A stretch of 64,000 nucleotides of DNA from Amycolatopsis endophytica (GTDB lineage Bacteria; Actinomycetota; Actinomycetes; Mycobacteriales; Pseudonocardiaceae). The stretch lies in the NCBI RefSeq assembly GCF_013410405.1, contig NZ_JACCFK010000001.1, positions 3,038,001 to 3,102,000 on the forward strand. Direction: 5' to 3'. Position numbers and translations under genes: made by a program. The notes under the pieces were generated by a model, which saw only the letters and a program-made list of their open reading frames with translations, did not search any database and was not told where the DNA came from. Below, in pieces: positions 16,711 to 26,032 of this stretch (position 1 is the first letter of the stretch; each line of letters begins with the position of its first letter).

Positions 16711-18174
16711 ATGGGCGAGCTGACCGAAACGGGTGTCGTGGACGCCGTCGGCAAGGAGCTGTTCATCGGCGGGAAGTGGGTCCCGTCGAGCACCGGCAGG
16801 ACCTTCGCCGTCGAGGACCCGGCAACTGGGCAGGTCCTCTGCGAGGTGGCCGACGCCTCGCCCGAGGACGGCAGGGCCGCCCTCGACGCGGCCGTCGCGG
16901 CACAGGCCGACTGGGCGAAGACGCCCCCGCGCGAGCGCAGCGAAATCCTGCGCCGCGCCTACGAACTGCTCAACTCGCGGGCCGACGAACTGGCGCTGTT
17001 GATGACCCTCGAAATGGGCAAACCGCTCGCCGAGGCGAAGGGCGAGATCGTCTACGCCGCCGAGTTCTTCCGCTGGTTCTCCGAGGAAGCCGTACGCATC
17101 GACGGCGGCTACCAGGTCGCCCCGAACGGCGCGGGCCGGTTCCTGGTCACCAAGCAGCCGGTCGGGCCGTGCCTGCTGATCACGCCGTGGAACTTCCCGA
17201 TGGCCATGGGCGGCCGCAAGATCGGACCCGCGATCGCCGCGGGCTGCACGATGGTGATCAAGCCCGCCGAGCAGACGCCGCTGTCGATGCTCGCGCTGGC
17301 CGCGATCCTCACCGAGGCGGGCTTGCCCGCGGGCGTGCTCAACGTCGTCACCACCAGCGACCCCGGCGGCGTGATGGAGCCGATGATCAAGGACGGCCGC
17401 GCGCGCAAGCTGTCGTTCACCGGGTCCACCGCGGTCGGCCGCAAGCTGCTCGAACAGTGCGCGGACAAGGTGCTGCGCACGTCGATGGAGCTGGGCGGCA
17501 ACGCGCCGTTCCTGGTCTTCGACGACGCCGACCTGGACGCGGCCGTCGAGGGTGCGATGCAGGCCAAGATGCGCAACATCGGCGAGGCGTGCACGGCGGC
17601 CAACCGGTTCTACGTGCAGCGCGGAGTGGCCGACGAGTTCGCCCGCCGCCTCACCGAACGGATGTCCGCGCTGCCGCTGGGCCGCGGCACCGAGCCGGGC
17701 GTCGTGGTCGGCCCGCTGATCGACAACGACGCGGTCGCCAAGGTGACCGAGCTGGTCACCGACGCCACGCAGCGCGGCGCGAAGGTGCTCACCGGTGGGA
17801 CCACTGTGGACGGTCCGGGCAACTTCTACCAGGCCACGGTGCTGACGGACGTGCCGCGGGACGCGCGGATGGCGAGCGAGGAGATCTTCGGCCCGGTCGC
17901 GCCGATCAGCGTGTTCGACGACGAGGACGAGGCGGTCGCGGCCGCCAACGACACCGAGTACGGCCTGGTCAGCTACGTCTACACCAACGACCTCAAGCGC
18001 GCGCTGCGCGTGTCGGAGTCGCTGGAGGCCGGGATGATCGGCCTGAACCAGGGCATCGTGTCCAACCCGGCGGCGCCGTTCGGCGGGGTCAAGCAGTCCG
18101 GGCTGGGCCGCGAGGGCGGCACCGTCGGCATCGACGAGTTCCTGGAGACCAAGTACGTCGCGGTGAGCCTGTGA
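16711..18174 (+). CDS. NAD(P)-dependent aldehyde dehydrogenase, succinate-semialdehyde-type
   Basis: A 487-residue aldehyde dehydrogenase. Motifs are LLITPWNFPMAMGGRKIGPA (Asn of the oxyanion site), MELGGNAPFLVFDDADLD with the general-base Glu at 260, and NIGEACTAANRF with the catalytic Cys at 294. Length and sequence resemble GabD-type succinate-semialdehyde dehydrogenases. ATG at 16711 has AGGAGG upstream. It is divergent from the aminotransferase, whose aldehyde product it may oxidise, and overlaps the next gene by 4 bp (GTGA), so the two are translationally coupled. Confidence 0.9.
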   Translation: MGELTETGVVDAVGKELFIGGKWVPSSTGRTFAVEDPATGQVLCEVADASPEDGRAALDAAVAAQADWAKTPPRERSEILRRAYELLNSRADELALLMTLEMGKPLAEAKGEIVYAAEFFRWFSEEAVRIDGGYQVAPNGAGRFLVTKQPVGPCLLITPWNFPMAMGGRKIGPAIAAGCTMVIKPAEQTPLSMLALAAILTEAGLPAGVLNVVTTSDPGGVMEPMIKDGRARKLSFTGSTAVGRKLLEQCADKVLRTSMELGGNAPFLVFDDADLDAAVEGAMQAKMRNIGEACTAANRFYVQRGVADEFARRLTERMSALPLGRGTEPGVVVGPLIDNDAVAKVTELVTDATQRGAKVLTGGTTVDGPGNFYQATVLTDVPRDARMASEEIFGPVAPISVFDDEDEAVAAANDTEYGLVSYVYTNDLKRALRVSESLEAGMIGLNQGIVSNPAAPFGGVKQSGLGREGGTVGIDEFLETKYVAVSL

Positions 18175-19229
18175 GCACCTACCGGATCGCGAGCATCCCC
18201 GGTGACGGCATCGGGGTCGACGTCACCGCGGAGGCGCGCCGGGTCCTGGACCGGGCGGGCGAGCTGCACGGCTTCGGTCTGGAGTGGACGGAGTTCGACT
18301 GGAGCTGCGAGCGCTACACCAAGACCGGCCGGATGATGCCGGAGGACGGGATCGAGCGGCTGCGGCCGTTCGACGGGATCTTCCTCGGCGCGGTCGGGTT
18401 CCCCGGCGTTGCCGACCACGTTTCGCTGTGGGGCCTGCTGATCCCCATCCGGCGGGCGTTCGCGCAGTACGTGAACCTGCGGCCGGTGCGGCTGCTGCCC
18501 GGCACGACGTCGGTGCTCGCGGGACGTGGCGCCGACGAGCTGGAGATGGTGATCGTCCGGGAGAACACCGAGGGCGAGTACTCGCAGATCGGCGGGCGGC
18601 ACAACCCCGGCCAGCCGAACGAGTTCGCGCTGCAGGAGTCGATCTTCACGCGGGTCGGGGTCGAGCGGATCGTCCGGTTCGCCTTCGAACTGGCGCGGAC
18701 GCGGAGCCACCGGGTGACCTCGGCGACGAAGTCCAACGGCATCATCCACACGATGCCGTTCTGGGACGAGGTGTTCGCCGAGGTCGCCGCGGAGTACCCG
18801 GACGTCCACAGTGAACAGACGCACATCGACGCGCTGGCCGCCCGCATGGTGCAGTACCCGGACCGGCTCGACGTGGTGGTCGGGTCGAACCTGTTCGGCG
18901 ACATCCTGAGCGATCTGGCGGCGGCGGTGACCGGCGGGCTCGGCATGGCGCCCTCCGGCAATGTGAACCCGCCGGGCGAGTTCCCGTCGATGTTCGAGGC
19001 CGTGCACGGTAGCGCCCCGGACATCGCCGGGCAGGGCATCGCGAACCCGGTGGCCCAGATCCTGGCGGGCGCGATGATGCTCGACCACCTCGGCGAGAAG
19101 GCGGCCGCGGCGGCGGTCAACGCCGCGGTCGAGCAGGTCCTCGCCGCCGGTGAGGTCGCCACGCCCGACCTCGGTGGCAAGTCCACGAGCACCGAACTGG
19201 GCGCCGCCATCACCGCCGCACTCGCCTGA
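18171..19229 (+). CDS. D-malate/tartrate-type decarboxylating dehydrogenase
   Basis: A 352-residue member of the isocitrate/isopropylmalate dehydrogenase family. It begins YRIASIPGDGIGVDVTAEA, has VIVRENTEGEYSQIGGR, SNGIIHTMPFWDEVF, and the metal site NLFGDILSDLAAAVTGGLGMAPS, ending in FEAVHGSAPDIAGQGIANP. The sequence around the substrate loop (LWGLLIPIRRAFAQYVNLRPV) suits tartrate/D-malate dehydrogenases, which give pyruvate or oxaloacetate-type products with NAD and a divalent metal. Its GTG overlaps the aldehyde dehydrogenase stop. Position beside maleate-isomerase-like genes supports a C4-diacid role, by inference. Confidence 0.82.
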   Translation: MSTYRIASIPGDGIGVDVTAEARRVLDRAGELHGFGLEWTEFDWSCERYTKTGRMMPEDGIERLRPFDGIFLGAVGFPGVADHVSLWGLLIPIRRAFAQYVNLRPVRLLPGTTSVLAGRGADELEMVIVRENTEGEYSQIGGRHNPGQPNEFALQESIFTRVGVERIVRFAFELARTRSHRVTSATKSNGIIHTMPFWDEVFAEVAAEYPDVHSEQTHIDALAARMVQYPDRLDVVVGSNLFGDILSDLAAAVTGGLGMAPSGNVNPPGEFPSMFEAVHGSAPDIAGQGIANPVAQILAGAMMLDHLGEKAAAAAVNAAVEQVLAAGEVATPDLGGKSTSTELGAAITAALA

Positions 19230-19328
19230 GCGCTGCCGGGGCTGCCGCACCGGTGGCCCCGGCACGCATATCTTCACCCGGAACGGGCAATACCCAGCAC
19301 CTGGTGACGTCGAGGTGCGGGAGTGTTC

Positions 19329-22300
19329 ATGGAGTTGCTGGGTGTCCGCGTGCCCGGTCCGGGGTCGGTGGTGAAGGGGCTGGCGGGTGCCGTGCGGGCT
19401 CCGCTGAGCCGGCCGCGCCGCCGGGTCTGGTCCTGCCCCGGCCGGCTGCACATCGAGGCGCACGGGGTGCACGGCCCGGGCGGTGAGGCCGTCGCGCGGC
19501 GCATCGAGCAGGCGGTGCAGAGGCACCCGGGCGTCGCGTGGGCGCGCGTGAACGCGCCGTCGTCGCGGGTGATCATCGGCGTCGACGACCCCGCGCCGGA
19601 CAGCGCCGAGCTGATCAGCGTCATCGAGCAGGCCGAAGGCGAGCCAGCCGGCATCGCCGAGGAACTGGCCGAGGACGAGCTGCACCACCCGGCCGACGGC
19701 CTGCGCGGTACGCGCCTGCTGCCGACGCTCGCGGCGGACACGCTCGGGCTGGGGTTGTCGCTGTTCACCCGGATCGCGCCGTGGGCGCCGTTGCCGACCG
19801 AGATCGCCGCCCTGCACAACGTCATCGACCTGCACCCGCGCCTGCGCGAACTCGCCGGTGAGCGGGCGGGCAGCCGGGAGAAGGCCGACTCCGCCACGTC
19901 CTCGTTCGGCGCGCTGGCCCAGGGGCTCGCGTCCGGCGGCGAGGGCACGGTGGTCGACATCCTGCAGCGCGCCGAGCAGTGGCGCGAAGCCCGCGCGCAC
20001 GAGCGGTTGTGGTGTCAGGCCGAGAGCCGCCTGATTCACGGCCCGGACGACGCGGCGGCGGGCCCGGTCGTCGTCGAGCGGCCGAGGGAGATCCCGGACG
20101 GTCCGGTCGAGAAGTACGAGCGGCGCATCCTCAACCTCGGCGCGGCCGCGGCGGCCGTGTCGCTGCCGTTCGCGCGCCCGCGCCGCGCGCTGGGCATCGG
20201 GCTGGCCGCCTTGCCGAAGGCCGCCGAGGCCGGGCGCACCGCGTTCGGTTCGCGGCTGGGCCGTGTGCTGGCCACCGAGGGTGTGCTGGTCATGGATCGC
20301 GCGGTGCTGCGCCGTCTGGACGCGGTCGACGTACTGGTCCTCGACGAGCAGGCATTCGACACCGGACGCATGGTGCTCAACGACCTCGTCGCGCTCGGCG
20401 GCGACGCCGACGAGCTGGTCGAACGAGCCTGGCAGCTGTTCGACGCGCACACGCCGTCCAAGGTGCACGAAGATGACGGCTGGCGGCTCGGCCCGCTCGG
20501 CGAACTGGGTGTCGACGCGGGCGCGGACGAGCGTGCACAGCTGGAGAAGCGCGGCGCGGCCGCCGTCCTCGGGCTGGTGCACGAGCAGCGGCTCACAGCG
20601 GTCATCGGTCTCGGCAGGCAGGTGCCGCCGGGCGTGGCCGCGGTGATCGCCGCCGCGCGCCGCTCGAACATCGAGGTGGTCAGCGCGAACGGTGGGCACG
20701 CCGCGTTCGAGGCCGACCGGCTGATGCCCGGCGGTGACCGTCTCGTGTCGACCGTGCGGGAGCTGCAGGGCGAGGACCGCGTCGTGATGCTGGTGTCCGA
20801 CAACCGGCAGGCGCTCGGCGCGTCCGACTGCGGCATCGGCACCCAACGGCCCGGCGAAACCCCGCCGTGGGGCGCGCACCTGCTGATCGGCGAGGAGATC
20901 GGCGTGACCGCGCTGGTCGTCGACGCCATCGCCGCGTCCCGCGAAGTCAACCGCGACAGCATCTGGCTCGCCCAGGGCGCGACCGGTGTCGGTGCCGTCA
21001 GCGCACTGCAGCCCGGTCGCCGCAGCCCGGCGAACCGCAGCATACGCGCGGTCAACCTGGGCGCGGCCGTCGCGCTCGCCAACGCGCACCGCCGCGCGAA
21101 GAAGCTCGCGGAGCGGGACCTGAGCCTGGCGGGCGATGCCGCGCCGTGGCACCTCATGCCGGTCGACGTGGTGCTCGACCGCCTCGGCACCGACCCCGAC
21201 GGACTCGCCGACGACGACGCGCAGCGCCGCGCCAAGGCCCGCGGAACCGGCAGCGGTGGCCGGACGAGCCTGATGCAGGCGTTCATCGACGAACTGTCCA
21301 ACCCGCTCACCCCGGTCCTGATCGGGGGTGCCGCGCTGTCGGCGTCGGTCGGGTCACCGGTGGACGCCGCGCTGGTCGCCGGGGTCACCGGCGTGTCCGC
21401 GCTGGTCGGCAGCGTCCAGCAGGTCCACACCGAGAAGCAGCTGGCCGAGCTGCTGAGCCGGTCGGCGATCACCACCACCGTGGTCCGGGGTGGCCGGGAC
21501 AGCGTGGTCAGCGCGGACGACCTGGTGCCCGGCGACGTCATCAAGCTGACCTCCGGCGACGTCGTGCCCGCCGACTGCCGTCTGCTCGAAGCCGACGGGG
21601 TCGAGGCGGACGAGTCCTCGCTGACCGGCGAATCGCTGCCGGTGGGCAAGGATCCGCGTCCGGCGATCGCGGCGGACGTCGCCGGTCGGTCGTCGATGCT
21701 CTTCGAGGGCACCACGATCGCGGCCGGGGAAGCGGTCGCGATTGTCGTGGCGACCGGTGCCGACACCGAGGCCGGCCGCAGCATGGCGATGGCCAGGGAG
21801 AACGCGCCGGTCACCGGTGTCGAGACGCGCCTGACGGAGCTGACGTCGAAGGCGATGCCGCTCGCCGTCGGGTCGGCGGCCGCGGTCGCCGGCGCCGGGC
21901 TGCTGCGCCGGGTGCCGTTGCGGGAGAGCCTGTCCGCCGCGGTCAACCTCGCCGTCGCTTCGGTGCCGGAAGGGCTGCCGTTCCTGGTCAGCGCCGCGCA
22001 GCTGGCCGCCGCCCGTCGCCTGGCCGGGCACAACGCGCTGGTCCGCAATCCACGCAGCATCGAGGCGCTGGGCCGGGTCGACGTGCTGTGCTTCGACAAG
22101 ACCGGGACGCTCACCGAGGGCAAGCTGTCGGTCCACGAGGTCGACGACGGGCGCAGGCGCACGAAGATCGAGGATCTGGACGGGGACACCGAGGCCGTGC
22201 TGCGCACCGCGTTGCGGGCGACACCGCAGGCGGACGACCCGTCGGACCTGCCGCACGCCACGGACCGGGCGATCGTCGAAGGGGCGCAAGGGATTTCCGT

Positions 22301-23627
22301 CGATGTCGGCGACTGCGAACTGGTCGACGCGATCCCGTTCGAGCCCTCCCGCGGCTACCACGCGTCACTCATGCGCAACGGCGGCGGGATGGTGCTCAGC
22401 GTCAAGGGCGCGCCGGAGTCGGTGCTGCCCCGGTGCGACCTGGACGAGGGCCGCCGCAAGAAAATGGCCGGGCGCATGAAGAAGCTGACCAGGTCGGGGC
22501 AGCGCGTGCTCGCGGTCGCCGAGTCCACACCGGACAGCTCGGAGATCGACGAGGATGCGGTGCAGGGTCTGCGGTTCAAGGGTTTCGTGGCGATCGCCGA
22601 CCCGGTGCGGGGGAGCGCGGCGGGCGCCGCGGCGGACCTGCGGGCGGCGGGTGTGCAGATCGTGATGATCACCGGTGACCACCCGGACACCGGTGAGGCG
22701 ATCGCTGGCGAGGTCAGCGAGGACGGCGCCGACCTGCACGTGGTGACCGGCGCCGAGCTGGACGCGATGGACGACGAGCAGCTGGCGTCGGCGCTGGAGA
22801 CCGTCGACGTGGTGGCCCGGTGCAGCCCGGCGCAGAAGGTGCGGATCATCAAGGCGTACCAGAAGCACGGCCACACGGTCGCGATGACGGGCGACGGCGC
22901 GAACGACGCCCCCGCGATCCGGCTCGCGGACGTCGGTATTGCGCTCGGCGGGCACGGCGCCCCGGCGGCGCGCGCGGCGGCCGATCTCGTGGTCACCGAC
23001 GACCGCCTGGAGACGATCATCGCCGCGCTCGTCGAGGGCCGCGCGATGTGGGCGTCGGTGCGGCAGGCGCTGGCGATCCTGCTCGGCGGGAACCTCGGCG
23101 AGATCGGGTTCAGCGTCCTGGGTGCGACGCTGACGGGCCGGTCCCCGTTGGGGGCGCGGCAGTTCCTGCTGGTCAACCTGCTGACCGATCTGGCGCCGGC
23201 GCTGGCGATCGCGTTGCGGCGGCCCGAGGACGGCTCGGATCTGCTCAGTGAGGGCCCGGAAAGCTCGCTGGGCAAGCGCCTGCAGAAGGACATCGGCGTG
23301 CGGGCGGGGGTCACCACACTGGGCGCGACCACCGCGTGGACGCTGGCGCGCGCGACGGGCCGCGGCCGCCGGGCGAGCACGGTCGCGCTCGCCGGGCTGG
23401 TCGGCACGCAGCTGGGCCAGACCCTCGCCACCGGCGGGATGAACCGCTCCGTGCTGGCGACCTCGCTCGGCTCGGTGGCCCTGCTCGCGGCGGTGATCCA
23501 GACGCCGGGCGTCAGCCAGTTCTTCGGCTGCACCCCGCTCGGCCCGATCGGCTGGAGCATGGCACTGGGCAGCGCCGGCGCCGCGACGGTCGCCGGAGCG
23601 GTGGTGGGCCGGGCGATCGAGGGGTGA
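19329..23627 (+). CDS. Very large P-type cation ATPase (CtpI-like) with a degenerate second ATPase module
   Basis: About 1432 residues, far longer than ordinary P-type ATPases. The active module is C-terminal: TGES (766-769), PEGL (from 880), phospho-Asp D923 in FDKTGTLTEG, and GDGANDAP from about 1188. The N-terminal half has an HMA-like start and then a module with degraded equivalents: VLVLDEQAFDTG (D339) where DKTGT would be, then a hinge-like VPPGVAAVIAAARRSNIEVV and SDNRQALGASDCGIGT (about 490). Long mycobacterial ATPases (CtpH, CtpI) are the nearest in size. The ion is unknown. ATG at 19329 has GGGAG 6 nt upstream; GTG at 19323 is possible. Confidence 0.87.
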   Translation: MELLGVRVPGPGSVVKGLAGAVRAPLSRPRRRVWSCPGRLHIEAHGVHGPGGEAVARRIEQAVQRHPGVAWARVNAPSSRVIIGVDDPAPDSAELISVIEQAEGEPAGIAEELAEDELHHPADGLRGTRLLPTLAADTLGLGLSLFTRIAPWAPLPTEIAALHNVIDLHPRLRELAGERAGSREKADSATSSFGALAQGLASGGEGTVVDILQRAEQWREARAHERLWCQAESRLIHGPDDAAAGPVVVERPREIPDGPVEKYERRILNLGAAAAAVSLPFARPRRALGIGLAALPKAAEAGRTAFGSRLGRVLATEGVLVMDRAVLRRLDAVDVLVLDEQAFDTGRMVLNDLVALGGDADELVERAWQLFDAHTPSKVHEDDGWRLGPLGELGVDAGADERAQLEKRGAAAVLGLVHEQRLTAVIGLGRQVPPGVAAVIAAARRSNIEVVSANGGHAAFEADRLMPGGDRLVSTVRELQGEDRVVMLVSDNRQALGASDCGIGTQRPGETPPWGAHLLIGEEIGVTALVVDAIAASREVNRDSIWLAQGATGVGAVSALQPGRRSPANRSIRAVNLGAAVALANAHRRAKKLAERDLSLAGDAAPWHLMPVDVVLDRLGTDPDGLADDDAQRRAKARGTGSGGRTSLMQAFIDELSNPLTPVLIGGAALSASVGSPVDAALVAGVTGVSALVGSVQQVHTEKQLAELLSRSAITTTVVRGGRDSVVSADDLVPGDVIKLTSGDVVPADCRLLEADGVEADESSLTGESLPVGKDPRPAIAADVAGRSSMLFEGTTIAAGEAVAIVVATGADTEAGRSMAMARENAPVTGVETRLTELTSKAMPLAVGSAAAVAGAGLLRRVPLRESLSAAVNLAVASVPEGLPFLVSAAQLAAARRLAGHNALVRNPRSIEALGRVDVLCFDKTGTLTEGKLSVHEVDDGRRRTKIEDLDGDTEAVLRTALRATPQADDPSDLPHATDRAIVEGAQGISVDVGDCELVDAIPFEPSRGYHASLMRNGGGMVLSVKGAPESVLPRCDLDEGRRKKMAGRMKKLTRSGQRVLAVAESTPDSSEIDEDAVQGLRFKGFVAIADPVRGSAAGAAADLRAAGVQIVMITGDHPDTGEAIAGEVSEDGADLHVVTGAELDAMDDEQLASALETVDVVARCSPAQKVRIIKAYQKHGHTVAMTGDGANDAPAIRLADVGIALGGHGAPAARAAADLVVTDDRLETIIAALVEGRAMWASVRQALAILLGGNLGEIGFSVLGATLTGRSPLGARQFLLVNLLTDLAPALAIALRRPEDGSDLLSEGPESSLGKRLQKDIGVRAGVTTLGATTAWTLARATGRGRRASTVALAGLVGTQLGQTLATGGMNRSVLATSLGSVALLAAVIQTPGVSQFFGCTPLGPIGWSMALGSAGAATVAGAVVGRAIEG

Positions 23628-23764
23628 GTCCAGGCGCGGACCGCGCGGCGGCCAGGAGGCGGCCGACCCGCGGAGGCTCCGCGTCCGCAGCTCGTGACCG
23701 TGGAGATCCCGCCGCGCGGACAACCCCGGACTCGCCGGAAGTGGATCTTCCGTTACGGCCGGAG

Positions 23765-24430
23765 TCAGGTGTAGAGGCTGGTTCCCGGCGCGAGGCGCTG
23801 CACCGCGTCCTCCATGTGCGCCTCCAGCAGTGCCGTCGTCTGCTCCTCGTCGCCGGAGGCGAGCGCTTCGGCGATGCGCTTGTGCTCGGTCACGCGCTCC
23901 TCGTTGGTCGCGTAGGTCCGGTGCAGCGCGGACAGGCACATGCGGGTCTCGATCAGCAGCGTCCGCGCCATGCGGCCGAGCCGTTTGCTGCCGGAGGCCG
24001 CGACCAGCTCCTCGTGGAACCGGACGTCCGCCTCCGCCACCGCGTCCCCGTCGGACGCGGTCGCCATGTCCTCGACCGCGGACATCAGCCGGAGCGCCAC
24101 CGCTTCGCCGTCGCCGTGGCGCAGCACCCGGATCACCGCGGCCCGCTCGATGGCGAAGCGCGCCGAGTAGATGTCGTGCACGTCGTCCGGTTCGAGGTCG
24201 ATCACGAACAGCCCGCGGTGCCGCTCGCTGCGCAGCAGGCCCTCCGACACCAGCCGCTGCATCGCCTCGCGCAGCGGTCCGCGGGACACCTGGAACCGGC
24301 CCGCCAGTTCGGTCTCACCGAGCTGCGTGCCCGGCGCGAACGTGCCGTTCATGATGGCTTCGCGGAGCTGCCGCGCGATGATCGCCGCGGTCGACTCCCG
24401 GCTCACCGGTTCGATGTCGGTCAGGGCCAT
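23765..24430 (-). CDS. GntR-family regulator, FadR/FCD subfamily
   Basis: A 221-residue repressor or activator. The N-terminal winged helix (about 12-75) has PGTQLGETELAGRFQVSRGP and LREAMQRLVSEGLL; the FCD ligand domain follows with HEELVAASGSKRLGRM and EHKRIAEALASGDEEQ, containing the His residues that bind metal in this class. It is the last gene after two isomerase-like genes (4 nt gap). Three ATTGT-NN-ACAAT palindromes at 16.65, 25.17 and 25.99 kb are its probable sites, so it likely controls the whole catabolic block and itself. Confidence 0.88.
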   Translation of the reverse strand: MALTDIEPVSRESTAAIIARQLREAIMNGTFAPGTQLGETELAGRFQVSRGPLREAMQRLVSEGLLRSERHRGLFVIDLEPDDVHDIYSARFAIERAAVIRVLRHGDGEAVALRLMSAVEDMATASDGDAVAEADVRFHEELVAASGSKRLGRMARTLLIETRMCLSALHRTYATNEERVTEHKRIAEALASGDEEQTTALLEAHMEDAVQRLAPGTSLYT

Positions 24431-24433
24431 GGT

Positions 24434-25144
24434 TCACCTGCCTTCTGCGAACAGCCTGCCCAGCCGTTCGCACGGGGGCACCTGGCCGGTCAGCCGGAGC
24501 CCTTCCCAGATCGTGACCTGGTTCGCGGTGAGCACGGGCTTGCCCAGCCGCTCCTCGATCGCGCCCAGCACGCCCAGTGTGCGCATCGCCGTGTCGGGGA
24601 CCAGGACGGCGTCGGCCGCCGGGTGATCATGCGCCACCGCCAGCTCGACGACCGCCTCGGGCGCCAGCCTGCCGACCTCGGCGGCCGTGTCGATGTCCTC
24701 GCTCGACATGGCGACCACCTCGACACCCCCGCGGTCGAGGAACTCCACGAACAGCTTCGCCACGTCGTCCGGGTAGCTCGCGGCCACCGAAACCCGCTTG
24801 AGGCCGAGCGCCCGCGCGGCCCGGACGAACGCGAACGACGTGCTCGATGCCGGCTTGTCCGCGGCCGCCGACAGCTTCGCCACCTGCTCGTGCGCGCCGT
24901 CCCAGCGGTAGACGAAGCTGCCGCTCGTGCAGGCCCACACCACCGCGTCCGGCTCGTGCTTCGCGAGCAGTCGCGCGCCCTCGGCCAGCCGTTCCTCGCT
25001 GCCCAGGTCGAGCAGTTCGGGCACGGCGTGCAGGTCGGTGCCGTAGATGTGCTCGACCGGAAGCCGCTGCCCCAGCAGCTCCTCGGCGAAGGGGTAGTCG
25101 TCCTCCGCGGCGTGGTCGGGGTAGATGAAGCCGACGGTCGTCAT
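24434..25144 (-). CDS. Asp/Glu-racemase-superfamily protein, maleate-isomerase-like, lacking the second Cys
   Basis: A 236-residue protein of the maleate isomerase/arylmalonate decarboxylase group. The first active-site Cys is C72 (VWACTSGSFVY). The position of the second Cys, normally in SCTNLRT, reads VPDTAMRT with D184, so a two-Cys racemase or isomerase mechanism is not available. It may be a decarboxylase-like or otherwise altered enzyme. It has a complete paralogue next door with both Cys. The operator at 25162-25173 sits 18 bp upstream of its ATG, so it and the GntR gene can be transcribed separately from the upstream paralogue. Confidence 0.75.
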   Translation of the reverse strand: MTTVGFIYPDHAAEDDYPFAEELLGQRLPVEHIYGTDLHAVPELLDLGSEERLAEGARLLAKHEPDAVVWACTSGSFVYRWDGAHEQVAKLSAAADKPASSTSFAFVRAARALGLKRVSVAASYPDDVAKLFVEFLDRGGVEVVAMSSEDIDTAAEVGRLAPEAVVELAVAHDHPAADAVLVPDTAMRTLGVLGAIEERLGKPVLTANQVTIWEGLRLTGQVPPCERLGRLFAEGR

Positions 25145-25161
25145 GCACCAACCTCCAGGAA

Positions 25162-25173
25162 ATTGTAGACAAT
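25162..25173. promoter_or_regulatory. GntR-type operator, site 2
   Basis: ATTGTAGACAAT lies between the two isomerase-like genes. It matches the skeleton of sites 1 and 3 with AG instead of TG in the centre. Its place just upstream of the ATG at 25144 suggests autoregulation of the isomerase-GntR pair. Confidence 0.65.
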
Positions 25174-25188
25174 CCTACATTATCGGTC

Positions 25189-25929
25189 TCAGGACACTTC
25201 GCGCAGCCATGTGCCGGGGCCGACGATCGGCAGCTCCATACGTCTCAGGCAGGCCCACATCGTGAGCTGGTTCGCGGTCAGCACGGGCTTGCCCAGTGCC
25301 GCCTCCAGCGGATCGATGACGTCGTACGTGGGGAGGTTCGTGCAGCTCACGAAAATCGCCTCGGCGTCGGGGTGGTTCGCGCCCAGGATCCGCTCGGCGA
25401 TGGTGCGGTAGCTGACCTTCCAGATCCCGCCGCCGAGCCCGAGGTGGTCACTGGACACGGTCTCCACGTTCAGCTCCGACAGGAACTCGTGCAGGCTCGT
25501 CGTCAGATCCGCGTCGTAGGGGGTGATGACCGAAACCCGGCTGACGTCGAGCAGGTGCAGCACCTCGGCCAGCGCGCCCGACGTGGTGACCGCGTCGGGT
25601 GCGCCGGCGTCGCAGATCGCCTTGCGCAGCGACCGTTCGTAGTCGACGCCGTTGACGAAACTCCCCGACGTGCACAGGTACGCGACCACCTCCGGCTCGA
25701 CGTGCAGCACGTCGCGCGTGGCCGCGGCCAGGTGCTGGTGGTTGCTGACCAGCTGGGCCATCTCCATGCTGACCGGCACCGGTTCGTACGGCGTGCGCGC
25801 GAGGTGCAGGGACACCTCGCCGGGGATCCAGCGCCAGAGCTCGCGCTCCAGGGCCAGGTCGAAGGGTGCGATGACTCCGATGCCTCGCTGCGCCAGGGGC
25901 CCGTCGAAGACAGGGAAGTCGAAATCCAA
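25189..25929 (-). CDS. Maleate-isomerase-like protein (Asp/Glu racemase superfamily)
   Basis: A 246-residue paralogue of the previous gene with both expected cysteines: C86 in YLCTSGSFVNG and C196 in IFVSCTNLPTYDVI. In this group two Cys flank the substrate C2, as in maleate cis-trans isomerase and aspartate racemase. The end PLEAALGKPVLTANQLTMWA is typical. It is divergent from the D-2-hydroxyacid dehydrogenase across operator site 3. The natural substrate could be maleate, a substituted maleate or a related C4/C5 diacid; context with a D-malate-type dehydrogenase and an amidase favours a diacid. Confidence 0.8.
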   Translation of the reverse strand: MDFDFPVFDGPLAQRGIGVIAPFDLALERELWRWIPGEVSLHLARTPYEPVPVSMEMAQLVSNHQHLAAATRDVLHVEPEVVAYLCTSGSFVNGVDYERSLRKAICDAGAPDAVTTSGALAEVLHLLDVSRVSVITPYDADLTTSLHEFLSELNVETVSSDHLGLGGGIWKVSYRTIAERILGANHPDAEAIFVSCTNLPTYDVIDPLEAALGKPVLTANQLTMWACLRRMELPIVGPGTWLREVS

Positions 25930-25982
25930 GGCTCAGCCTCCGAAGGAAGTGCTCTCAAGGAAGCCTCCGGGGTGGCTCCTCG

Positions 25983-25996
25983 GATTGTTGACAATC
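25983..25996. promoter_or_regulatory. GntR-type operator, site 3
   Basis: GATTGTTGACAATC, identical over 14 bp to site 1, lies in the divergent promoter between the isomerase-like gene and the D-2-hydroxyacid dehydrogenase. Confidence 0.7.
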
Positions 25997-26032
25997 ATAC
26001 GACCGGCTCATACCGTGTCAACGGTGATCGGC

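Noticed and set aside
17979..21152. A 1057-codon open frame antisense to the dehydrogenase and ATPase genes
   Set aside because: It spans three real genes on the other strand and shows only shadow composition.
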